Shown here: in pieces, positions 56,670 through 64,000 of the stretch
How positions within the stretch are numbered: position 1 is the stretch's first letter
How the letters are laid out: the number at the start of each line of letters is the position of its first letter
Source: JASSUD01 sp031963405
Lineage (GTDB): Bacteria > Pseudomonadota > Gammaproteobacteria > Burkholderiales > Burkholderiaceae
Assembly: GCA_031963405.1 (NCBI GenBank)
Contig: JASSUJ010000001.1
Span: 62,001 to 126,000, forward strand
Length of the DNA stretch: 64,000 nucleotides
Reading direction: 5' to 3'
Program-made: the position numbers and the translations under genes
The notes under the pieces: generated by a model
Told to the model about the DNA's origin: nothing
Database searches by the model: none
The model's input: the letters and a program-made list of their open reading frames with translations, nothing else

Positions 56670-59495
56670 ATGCTAGGTCATATTCAATCTTCAACTTCCT
56701 CCAAGTTAAGACGCTCTGTTTCCACTTCCGATAGTTATGACATAGATCAAACACTACAAAAGGAAACAGATACAGAAATACGAAATTCTGACGCTCTCTT
56801 AATTCATTCTACTTCTACTGCTAAAAAAGATGGTGAGGCTAAGACTTTAGAGGGTCAATCTACTCATTCAAGCATTGCTCTAGTGAGTGCAGATGAGGAG
56901 TTAGCGTTAATAGAAAAAGTGGAAAAGCTGGAATTGAATGCTAAAAGTGCTGCGAAGCAGGCAGACAAACTTAACGCTAAAGTTGTCGCTAGTGCTACTA
57001 GCCTAAGTGCATCTACTGTGGAGTGTATTGCTTTTAACAATGGTCAATTTGGTAAAGCAAAAAGCGCTGTTGTTAAGAAGAGTACAGTAACTTTTACTAC
57101 TGAAAAACTTACGTCAATTTTTTCTCGAATTGATGATGTTTCCAGCTTGGTAGAACGTTTGAGTGATTCATCTGATCTATCAGATTTATCTTTGTCTAAT
57201 TTAAAGAAGGGTAACGCTAAATTAGAAAGAATCGAAATTCGCTGGCATTTGGCAGCTAAGATGGTCAGTGCTTTTCTTAGCAATCAGTTCTTAAGCGCTA
57301 ACGTCATTGCCGAGGTCATGCAGTTAGAGCCTTTCATGCAGGAAGAATTAAGGCAGGCGGTACGAAATAAAATTCAGGGCATGTTGGATCATATAGTTGA
57401 TGGAGTTAAGCAGTATGCGGAGCTAGAGGCTGCCGATGAAAATGAAGGCCTTGCCGCACTTGCTTCATTGAATAATCTAAGATTAATAACGACGAACGCC
57501 GGTTTTATTAGTCTAAAAAAAGATAATTTGATAAAAACTTTACGCGCTTTGAGAAGATTGCTAGAAAATGTCGACGCATACACGAAAAAATACCGAGAGC
57601 AATTAAATATTTCAGCCTCTCAAATATTAGCTGAGATAGCTGTTCAAATAGCTAAGGAACCGCTTAATAGTGAAAAATTTGATCGAACATTACAGCGTTT
57701 GTTTGATTACTTTAAAAACCTAAAGGATAAGCGCGATCCTTACTTGGTTTATCGTGCTGCCTATGCTCGCCAAGCTTTAATTGATATTTATGCTCAAACA
57801 CGAGATAAATCATCTAAAGGTAGCAGCTTCGATCGAGCAACAGATGCAGAGAAAACAGTAAACGAAGATTTAGCCAAACAAGTCGAAGAACTCAGGATCT
57901 CTAAGGCAGGCACAGCGTTAGCAACTCATCACGTCACTTCTGGTCGAAATGAAAAATCGACTTCTTCAGAAAAAAGTAAAGAGGAGATTGCTGATGATTT
58001 TTCCATTGCATGGGGTACTCAACAAACAAGCTCTTGGTATCAAAGTTTGCGTGCACTAGATCAAATCATAGCTAAACGGGTAACGGGTGAAGTTACGCTC
58101 AGTGCTTTAAAAAAGTATTTAGATCGGCCCCTTGTCTCTGAAGGAAAACTATTTTTGTGGGGGATATATGAGCGAGGGGTTAACTTATTGTTAAATGCCT
58201 GTTTAAGAAAGGAGGGGTGGAGAGAAGTATTTAACCTTCTAAGTCCAAATTTTTTCGATAGAAAAATACAGCTCAAATCTTTAAATACGACAAAGAGTCT
58301 CTTTAGAAGCGTTATTTTGCCAACCGATGAGGATTTTGCTTGGACTATGCCTACAAAAGAAAAGTATTCAAGACAAAAGCTAGAGCTTTGGCTTGGAGAG
58401 CATGGTATTGATCAAATTTTGTTAAAAGATTCCATTACTAAATTCGAAGAACTATTGTCAAACCGAATTTTCTCCCCAATCGCTTCCAATCTCTTAACTC
58501 AGCATAGTAAGAAAATGGTGTTGGCAGAACAAAGAAAGAGGAGGGCTGATCCAGCATCTAATCCACCAGAAGATGGCCTACATAAGATAGAAACTCAAAA
58601 CAGCCGCCTCCGCTTTCCTCGACGTCTGCAATGGGTAGACCAAACAGAGAAAAATATTGCATTGACTAAATATGTAAAAACAGATCTTGGAAACCGTAAG
58701 GTAATCTATTTAATCGCATACAGCATGGGTATGGGTATAGGCTCTTTGACTTTGAAGGGAGAGAGCAAATTCACTCAAAAAGGTGAGCCAAGAAAACGTT
58801 CACATAGCGAACCAATTTTACTTGGTACCGAACAAGTAGGGTCTATTGCAATAAAAGGAGAGGAGGTACTGAGTTTAAAGGGGTTTACTAGAGAGTATTG
58901 CACTTCGACAAATGAACCTTGCTCTGGAAAAAGGCAACAAAACTGTAAGGAAGCTCTATTGCCGGAGCTTTTACCATTTTTCTTCGCGAACGATTATAGT
59001 GGCTCAGACGATGCGAAAGGATTTAAAAAGAAGATTATTGACCATCTCCGTAAGCAATCGCCTAACTGGGAAAGCCAGTATGAGAGCGATTATAAAAGCG
59101 ACGAAGAAAGCGAAGCAGAATACGATGCGTTTTTGGTACATAGCCCCCATTTTGTGGGGAAAGACTTAAACAAGGCGAAGGATCGTAAGCAATCTGTCCC
59201 AGTAGAACGTTTATATGCTCACCTTAATGGAAGAGCTTTTGAAAAAAGGGATACGACTCTCCGTCTTGGTGACGATCGATATTTTTACAGGGATCCTAAG
59301 AGACAAATCTTTGCCGACTATGCATGCCCCGGCGAAAAGGGCTACCGAGCTTCGGTAGTGCAAGAAGATAATAAGCGAATTTTGGCTTTAGATACTTTAG
59401 ACACAAAAGGTAAATCTAAAGCCAAGCCTATTTCGAGCGCGGCATCTGAAATTGAAAAAAATCAGCAAACGTTTTCGGAAATGAAATTTGTCTAA
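56670..59495 (+). CDS. Large island protein with fungal-type helical-repeat resemblance
   Basis: 941 aa, intact, start ATG 56670 after AAGGA. No signal peptide. The Ser/Thr-rich N-terminus (MLGHIQSSTSSKLRRSVSTS) suits a translocated protein. Coiled-coil-like residues lie around 75-110 and the bulk is helical. Near residue 356 is DPYLVYRAAYARQALIDIYA and near 456 SSWYQSLRALDQII; both recall the N-terminal helical (ARM-like) region of large STAND/NACHT-WD40 proteins of Mortierella-group fungi as I remember them. The C-terminal third is charged, without a recognised domain. It is the only cargo between the att copies and ends at a perfect 38-bp palindrome. The catalytic role, if any, is unknown. 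Confidence 0.7.
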   Translation: MLGHIQSSTSSKLRRSVSTSDSYDIDQTLQKETDTEIRNSDALLIHSTSTAKKDGEAKTLEGQSTHSSIALVSADEELALIEKVEKLELNAKSAAKQADKLNAKVVASATSLSASTVECIAFNNGQFGKAKSAVVKKSTVTFTTEKLTSIFSRIDDVSSLVERLSDSSDLSDLSLSNLKKGNAKLERIEIRWHLAAKMVSAFLSNQFLSANVIAEVMQLEPFMQEELRQAVRNKIQGMLDHIVDGVKQYAELEAADENEGLAALASLNNLRLITTNAGFISLKKDNLIKTLRALRRLLENVDAYTKKYREQLNISASQILAEIAVQIAKEPLNSEKFDRTLQRLFDYFKNLKDKRDPYLVYRAAYARQALIDIYAQTRDKSSKGSSFDRATDAEKTVNEDLAKQVEELRISKAGTALATHHVTSGRNEKSTSSEKSKEEIADDFSIAWGTQQTSSWYQSLRALDQIIAKRVTGEVTLSALKKYLDRPLVSEGKLFLWGIYERGVNLLLNACLRKEGWREVFNLLSPNFFDRKIQLKSLNTTKSLFRSVILPTDEDFAWTMPTKEKYSRQKLELWLGEHGIDQILLKDSITKFEELLSNRIFSPIASNLLTQHSKKMVLAEQRKRRADPASNPPEDGLHKIETQNSRLRFPRRLQWVDQTEKNIALTKYVKTDLGNRKVIYLIAYSMGMGIGSLTLKGESKFTQKGEPRKRSHSEPILLGTEQVGSIAIKGEEVLSLKGFTREYCTSTNEPCSGKRQQNCKEALLPELLPFFFANDYSGSDDAKGFKKKIIDHLRKQSPNWESQYESDYKSDEESEAEYDAFLVHSPHFVGKDLNKAKDRKQSVPVERLYAHLNGRAFEKRDTTLRLGDDRYFYRDPKRQIFADYACPGEKGYRASVVQEDNKRILALDTLDTKGKSKAKPISSAASEIEKNQQTFSEMKFV

Positions 59496-59598
59496 TTAGT
59501 CACTAAATCCCTAGCCATCATTTTTAGATTCAAAAATAAGAAAAATTTTTACGAAAATGAACTGCCCTGCGGCAAGGGAATTAGACTAGAAAAGCTTC

Positions 59599-59636
59599 TT
59601 GCCCTATCTGACTGAGTACTCAGTCAGATAGGGCAA
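59599..59636. terminator. Perfect 38-bp palindrome after the 941-aa gene
   Basis: Arms TTGCCCTATCTGACTGAGT (59599-59617) and its exact complement (59618-59636) meet with no spacer, followed by TGTTTTTAG. It lies about 100 bp after the stop and can form a 17-bp or longer stem with a small loop, so it probably terminates transcription. Nothing comparable in perfection occurs elsewhere in the window. Confidence 0.8.
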
Positions 59637-59821
59637 TGTTTTTAGCATACGCAACAACGCAGTACAAAGATCACAGACAGATTCTTAGGAAAATTCTTCC
59701 ATGAGAAGGAGGAAGATAAGGGCTACAACTAGCCTATTACTTTTAAGCTTAGGAGATTTATTAAGAATGGCAGCTTTATGCCAACATATCCCTATAAACC
59801 CTTATGGAATATAGGCAGGGT

Positions 59822-59889
59822 GCGGGTTCGAGTCCGAGTCCTGCAGCCGGCACCATCAAAGCCTTATAAATCAGAGACTTAGGTTTTTT
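59822..59889. repeat. attR: second copy of the tRNA-Thr 3' end
   Basis: GCGGGTTCGAGTCC, an extra GAGTCC, then TGCAGCCGGCACCAT and AAAGCCTTATAAATCA, in the same orientation as at the tRNA. The flank ACTTAGGTTTTTT also parallels ACTTACGTTTTT after the tRNA. No 5' tRNA half is present, so it is not a second tRNA gene. Confidence 0.85.
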
Positions 59890-59925
59890 AAAAGTCATCT
59901 TTTCCGTCTGATCTTCCTCCCTTCC

Positions 59926-60000
59926 TCACTGATTGAATCGACAGCATTTTTTAGCAAAAAGTGCGGCAACCTTTTGTCATTCCTTTAATGCGTGCAGTTA
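59926..60000 (-). pseudogene. Remnant of a second integrase C-terminus
   Basis: At the same distance from attR (67 bp) as the real integrase end is from attL (64 bp), the sequence GACAGCATTTTT...AAAAA recurs. Read leftward it gives KVAALFAKKCC before a stop, comparable with RAIEIFGRKML at the end of the intact integrase. In-frame stops lie just upstream, so the gene is dead. It implies an older element in the same tRNA site. Confidence 0.5.
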
Positions 60001-60157
60001 GCCTTAATAGTACGTGAGTTTTGTTTAAGGCACGCAATCAAAGAAGCAGAAGCACCTCCAAGTAGCTCGTAATATGGAGTTTTTCCGAAACCAATAAATA
60101 TCCCGAGCAAGGAGGTGCCGTGACAAGTTTAACTGTGTGATTCGGCGGTAATAGATG

Positions 60158-60880
60158 TCAGGATGGAGAACAGGTAGTCGTCCTATAAATGATCTTGCCG
60201 TTCAAGCAGCGCTCGAGGATGGCGAGGTCATTTGCTGCAGGCATTGCGTCAATATTCATTGAATCGCGCGGTATTTCTTTTCGCTGGTTGACCGTGGGAA
60301 GACGCCAGTCCTTTGCTAAGTTGTATTTCTTAGCGATAACTGCGCCGGCTTTGGCGTCTGCATCGTTCAGGCCCATCCCGCTGTCCACAAATTTCCGATA
60401 CAAAGCATCGAAGTCGGCGCTGATGTTTACGTCCTGTTGGGTTGCGATAGACGCCGGATCTGCCTGCAACACCTGCCACTTTTTGCCATCCTCCCAAACA
60501 GAGCGGTTTGGGTCCGGACTGTAATAGCTTTCCGCGACCACTCGAAATCCGTTACCTTCAGGTTGAGTGATTTCGTTCCGGCGGACCGAAATCTCGACTA
60601 AATCGGCGCCAAATGTTGCTACTTTTTCAGCGATCGCAATCGCCGTTGCCGACCATTCGGAAGCGCTGCCTCCATTCACTCCAACCTCAACCTTTGCGAC
60701 TTTCAGATTATTTCGAAAAGCGTCGCTGAGGGAGGCTCCTTCAATAGTGAATGGCAGGGCCTTTACCGTCGGTGCATTTGGATTTATCGGAGTTGAGACA
60801 ATGGTTTTTTCGTCGTCGCCACACGCACCTAAAACGCCGACAACTACGCACGCTAACAATAATGCTTTCATATTTCTCAT
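60158..60880 (-). CDS. Putative lipoprotein of phage or island origin
   Basis: 240 aa (ATG 60880; ATG 60871, MKALLLACVVVGVLGAC, is an equally good start). The lipobox LGAC marks it as a lipoprotein. The mature part has no domain I recognise; notable stretches are FRVVAESYYSPDPNRSVWED and NLAKDWRLPTVNQRKE. Its DNA is more GC-balanced than the neighbours, so it may be a more recent arrival. ATG 60880 overlaps the stop of an upstream frame (ATGA), suggesting it was once the second gene of an operon. Confidence 0.7.
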   Translation of the reverse strand: MRNMKALLLACVVVGVLGACGDDEKTIVSTPINPNAPTVKALPFTIEGASLSDAFRNNLKVAKVEVGVNGGSASEWSATAIAIAEKVATFGADLVEISVRRNEITQPEGNGFRVVAESYYSPDPNRSVWEDGKKWQVLQADPASIATQQDVNISADFDALYRKFVDSGMGLNDADAKAGAVIAKKYNLAKDWRLPTVNQRKEIPRDSMNIDAMPAANDLAILERCLNGKIIYRTTTCSPS

Positions 60881-61074
60881 ATTTTTTTACTTGTCTGTGT
60901 ATTCAGCATATTTCCATCTGTAGGACTTAAGCTATTTATATTATCAAAATGGTCTTTATATAGCTCGTCTATCTCATCGCCCATCTTTTTAAGCGAGCCG
61001 ATGACTGAATCGTCATACGCGACTACGACAAAAGAATCGCTAATCTCTCTAGTGACCGTTTCTTCTTCTGCTAT
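60877..61074 (-). pseudogene. Remnant of the gene upstream of the lipoprotein
   Basis: Open frame of about 65 codons reading TREISDSFVVVAYDDSVIGS and ending near NMLNTQTSKKI, with its stop overlapping the lipoprotein ATG. There is no good start codon before an upstream stop at 61075-61077, so the 5' part is lost. Family not recognised. Confidence 0.4.
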
Positions 61075-61153
61075 CTATAAAGTTTTAAGCTTGCCAGTAT
61101 GGAGATTTTCACTCATCAGTTAAGGACCTGAAAGAACCGAGATCAAACAGTAG

Positions 61154-61333
61154 GGGGCGACCTTATATGTGCAGGGAGCAAAAATAAGTCAACTTGAATG
61201 CCAACAAAGGGCAGCTTTGAATCATCAAGATCAAGAGATTCAGGATTTAAAAGCAATCATCTTTGATTTGAAGGCTAGACTTGATGCTGTAGAGCAAAAA
61301 GGAAGATTTGACCATAGCAAAGGCCATATTTGA
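61154..61333 (+). pseudogene. Coiled-coil gene fragment, possibly a phage tail-fibre end
   Basis: In frame from 61154 to the TGA at 61331, the peptide includes AKISQLECQQRAALNHQDQE and IQDLKAIIFDLKARLDAVEQ, a heptad-rich tail resembling the C-terminal chaperone coil of phage tail fibres. No upstream part is readable, and a stop lies just before it. Confidence 0.45.
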
Positions 61334-61386
61334 GCAAATAGGCAGCATGGGAGGAGATTGGTGCTACAGAGCTTTTTTTTAAAGCC

Positions 61387-61423
61387 AAAAAGCTGTTCTC
61401 ACGTCTATATAGAACAGCTTTTT
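61387..61423. terminator. Bidirectional terminator hairpin
   Basis: AAAAAGCTGTTCT (61387-61399) pairs with AGAACAGCTTTTT (61411-61423) around an 11-nt loop. The A-run and T-run allow termination on both strands; it lies 60 bp after the LRR gene's stop on the minus strand. Confidence 0.8.
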
Positions 61424-61483
61424 GACTATAAACTAAATATAACAATAAATCATTGGCATATTAATAAATTGCATGCACTTATT

Positions 61484-62641
61484 TTAATTAAGAATGACGT
61501 TAATAGGTTTCCTAGTTTCATTCCTCTCTTTATTTCTTCTTTCTATCTCTTCATTAATCTCAGCAACTCTTCTTTCTACCTCTCCAACATCAGACCAAAG
61601 AAAATTTCCCCTTAAATCTAGCGTTTCGATTGATGTGTTGAGGAGTACAGATTCAGTAGGTATCGGGGGGATTAAAACTCCTACTTCATTAATTCGTATG
61701 AAAAGGTTTTTTAAAGATAATTCGCGAAGATTTTTTGCGTTCGGTAATTTCTTTGCTAATAATTCTAAACCAGATTTGGCCGGGTCACCTCGAGCTTCCC
61801 AGTCATTTAAATGTAATTGAGAAATTTCAACTTGCCCAAAGTATTCACATATTTCCTTCAAGCCATCATCTAGAATTTCTATATTTCTTATATTGCCTGA
61901 TAAGTTTAAACTATAAAGCTTTTTCCCAGAAAGGATGCATCTTAGATCAGCAAGATCTTGGGGTAGAAGGTTGTTATATTTTAATGATAAATCAATATGA
62001 GATAAATTTTTATTATTTTCAAAAATATTTCTTAGTAGATCTACTAAGCGGAGTTCATCTATCCTATAAATGCTTGGTTGCAAATTTTCTATATTTAATT
62101 TTATATTTTGTATATCTTTTTTTTGCATAATTGCAGCGACAGCAATCCTGCAATTTTCTTTTAATTTTTCAAGATTAAATTCATAAGAAATATCAGCTCC
62201 AACATTGGCTGTTGAATCCAATACCTTAGTGATCGACGAGAAAATCTTATCAGGATCCGATTCAATATCATAAATAATTTTTTTTATGCTGTCCTCGCAT
62301 GCCTGCATCTGCTCTTTAATCTCATCGGGTAATGGATAGCTTGTATTTATTATTGGTCTTTTTAATACCGACATAGACTGAGCAGTATACTCAACCGGCG
62401 ATTTTTCATTGTAAGTCTTGTTTTCTTCGCTAGCTGCAGATTTTTCTGGCCAACATCCTAAAGAGCAATATCCAAAAACGGCAGCTAGCTTCTCTAGGGG
62501 ACTACTGCTTATGAATTTTTTAGTCTGAGGAGATTTTTCGCTTGAATTAGAAAGGTATGAGTGTGTTGAATCATAATCTTTTGATCCAGTTGGGCTTTGC
62601 AACAAAGGTGTAGTCGTAGCATGATTAATGCGTGAAGTCAT
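61484..62641 (-). CDS. Leucine-rich repeat protein, candidate effector
   Basis: 385 aa, very AT-rich DNA. The N-terminus is Ser/Thr-rich and polar without a signal peptide (MTSRINHATTTPLLQSPTGS). From about residue 190 there are LRR-type units: LRLVDLLRNIFENNKNLSHI, LSHIDLSLKYNN, LYSLNLSGN, ISQLHLNDWEA, LRELSLKNL and IETLDLRGNFLW. The end is charged (EEIERRNKERNETRKP). The pattern of about 25-30 residues per unit is closest to ribonuclease-inhibitor-like LRRs. Such proteins in host-associated bacteria often act in host cells, but no delivery system is visible here. The start at 62641 has GGAGC ahead of it. Confidence 0.75.
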   Translation of the reverse strand: MTSRINHATTTPLLQSPTGSKDYDSTHSYLSNSSEKSPQTKKFISSSPLEKLAAVFGYCSLGCWPEKSAASEENKTYNEKSPVEYTAQSMSVLKRPIINTSYPLPDEIKEQMQACEDSIKKIIYDIESDPDKIFSSITKVLDSTANVGADISYEFNLEKLKENCRIAVAAIMQKKDIQNIKLNIENLQPSIYRIDELRLVDLLRNIFENNKNLSHIDLSLKYNNLLPQDLADLRCILSGKKLYSLNLSGNIRNIEILDDGLKEICEYFGQVEISQLHLNDWEARGDPAKSGLELLAKKLPNAKNLRELSLKNLFIRINEVGVLIPPIPTESVLLNTSIETLDLRGNFLWSDVGEVERRVAEINEEIERRNKERNETRKPINVILN

Positions 62642-63370
62642 AGAAAATGCTCCTTTTTAGTAATGATTTTCTATAAAAATTTCTTAAAATCTTATTTAGT
62701 ATTTCTTAAGAAGTAGTACCTAAAATGTAAAATGGATCAGATATACGCTAGTATTAAGTTTAATCTCATAATTTTTATTGAAATTAAAATAATATGAAAA
62801 TCAATGCGAGGAATTTGCAGTTATTGGGACAGCGCTGTTATAAAAATCGCCATGTTTAGGTGACAAAATAAAAAATTATCAGGTGTTCGTCTCGTTCGGA
62901 TGAAATTCTTTAACTCAATCAGTTTCTTTTTGCTGAATGATTAATCTTAGATTGAAAAAATTTTATTAAAAATTTTCTAAATTATAGTCGATGTAGCAAC
63001 AACGCCAAAAAAACTAATGAATCAATTAAATGGGTCACTGATAACGATAAAACAATGCCTATTGCAGGCAAGGAAACTTTCTCGCGTGAATACGTGAGCG
63101 AGCTACGCGAAGAAAACCAAGCATGGAAACAGAAATACGAAAAGACACTCGTCTGCCTGCATCGTTAAATTTGCTAGCTTCAGATCATCTATATCAATCA
63201 AGCTAGCTTCAGCATAGATAATGCACTCGTTCGCTACTTGCTGGACCTAGTCATTCCTAAGTCATTCACGATTGGGTCAGTTCAAGATTTGCCACACGTG
63301 GCTTATGAGAAACGCAAACCGACCTATCTCCGTTCAGTATAGGTCGTTTCTTTTATTTTAGGAGAAATAT
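62642..63370. other. Decayed phage sequence upstream of the coat gene
   Basis: 729 bp. At 63004-63168 a frame reads SIKWVTDNDKTMPIAGKETF and SREYVSELREENQAWKQKY, resembling a phage scaffolding-type protein, then stops. From about 63210 to 63342 another fragment reads RYLLDLVIPKSFTIGSVQDL. The first 350 bp (62642-62990) are very AT-rich with nothing recognised. Confidence 0.45.
63320..63353 (+). terminator. Terminator just before the coat pseudogene
   Basis: CGACCTAT (63320-63327) pairs with ATAGGTCG (63339-63346) around 11 nt, then TTTCTTTTATTTT. It would end the upstream phage transcript. Confidence 0.65.
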
Positions 63371-63863
63371 ATGCCGACCCACTGAACTTCCGCCAGCCAT
63401 TCAAGAATGGCTTTCTTGCCCGTGAATTTCAAGTTGGTTTGCAGTCTGTTTTATCGTTTCGCTCGATTGCTGATCGGGAGATATTTGCTAACCAGGTTGG
63501 CGAAACGATTACCAAAATGCGTGTCGGTCTTAAGCCACCTGTAGAGGCGCCAGCTAATCCTGCAACGAATGCAAATCTCGACAACGGCATGACGCCATCC
63601 AGCTATGCGCTTGAGCAATACACATTAGGCATTGCCATGTATTGCGACACGATTGATTTAAACATTGCAAGGAGTCGCCTGGCAATTAAAGATTTGTTTT
63701 TGCAAAACGCAGGCAACAATGGCAAGCAATACGTTTTTTGATGCTTATTTAGGCGGCAATACCTTGGGCAAGGGGACAAGGCGGAATCTAAAATTGTTGA
63801 AGACCGCTAGGTCTTGGAGTTAGCCGCTGATGATATTCGCGGCTTTAAAGCACGATCCTCCTT
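63371..63863 (+). pseudogene. Phage major coat protein gene, frameshifted
   Basis: The reading DPLNFRQPFKNGFLAREFQV, GLQSVLSFRSIADREIFANQ and VGETITKMRVGLKPPVEAPA is, from memory, a tailed-phage coat protein of a type common in Burkholderia prophages. AGGAGAAATAT and ATG (63371) are in place, but only two bases separate the ATG from the GAC codon, so a base is lost right after the start. A second shift near 63738 gives a stop; the old frame continues FFDAYLGGNT, and further on LAADDIRGFKA in yet another frame. The gene is dead. The last 137 bp of the window hold nothing I can assign. Confidence 0.8.
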
Positions 63864-64000
63864 GAAGCCATAACTTGCCGTGAGGGGCATTTTTTTACTT
63901 TTGCCACCAGAATTTCTGGTGTGCTCGCTTTTCATGCCTCACCTTTGAGCGATAGGGCTTTGATTCTTTATATAGCCTTAAGAATTCGCCTTCATATACC

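Noticed and set aside
59822..59857. Possible second tRNA-Thr
   Set aside because: Only the 3' end is present with a 6-bp duplication; the D arm and anticodon arm are missing, so it fits an att copy instead.

Overview
The window looks like chromosome from a Burkholderia-type betaproteobacterium whose genome is shrinking and drifting toward AT. Gene order follows free-living Burkholderia blocks (dapD-dapC; smc-zipA; dnaQ-rnhA-methyltransferase-gloB-mltD; carA-carB-greA-yhbY-rlmE-ftsH-folP-glmM; mlaFEDACB-ABC transporter-bolA-murA; hisE-hinT-tatABC-htrA-nif3-petABC-sspAB-tRNA-Thr), but pieces are missing: ligA after zipA, the gene usually found between greA and yhbY, and hisG to hisI between murA and hisE. 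Gaps are long, decaying and full of small palindromic elements. My best guess is an endofungal relative such as Mycoavidus or Glomeribacter; this is inferred from gene order, composition and protein resemblance, not from a 16S comparison.

Layout. 1-9 kb: lysine/diaminopimelate genes (minus strand), a DMT-type exporter, smc, zipA and a lone exbD. 9.4-15.0 kb: a complete rRNA operon with promoter, 16S, tRNA-Ile(GAU), tRNA-Ala(UGC), 23S, 5S and a strong terminator. 16-32.9 kb: housekeeping genes for replication fidelity, glyoxalase, peptidoglycan turnover, carbamoyl phosphate, transcript cleavage, ribosome maturation, FtsH, folate and GlmM. 33-36 kb: an accessory patch with two paralogous Ser-rich membrane proteins and a LuxR-type regulator with a degenerate receiver, followed by two MITE-like elements. 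36.3-55.4 kb: lipid transport (Mla), ABC-2 exporter, MurA, orphan HisE, HinT, Tat translocon, HtrA protease, cytochrome bc1 complex and SspA/SspB. The Tat genes sit near petA, whose Rieske product carries a twin-arginine signal.

55.4-64 kb is accessory. A tyrosine integrase lies against the 3' end of tRNA-Thr(UGU), and a copy of that tRNA end recurs about 4.4 kb away. Between them is a 941-residue protein that resembles, from memory, the helical-repeat region of large STAND/NACHT-type proteins of Mortierella-group fungi. Beyond the second att copy are a decayed second integrase tail, a lipoprotein, coiled-coil debris, an AT-rich leucine-rich-repeat protein and a frameshifted phage coat gene, consistent with successive integrations at one tRNA.

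The strongest candidates for new biology are the 941-residue island protein, the paralogous Ser-rich membrane proteins, and the dense set of MITE-like elements with IS5-like ends.
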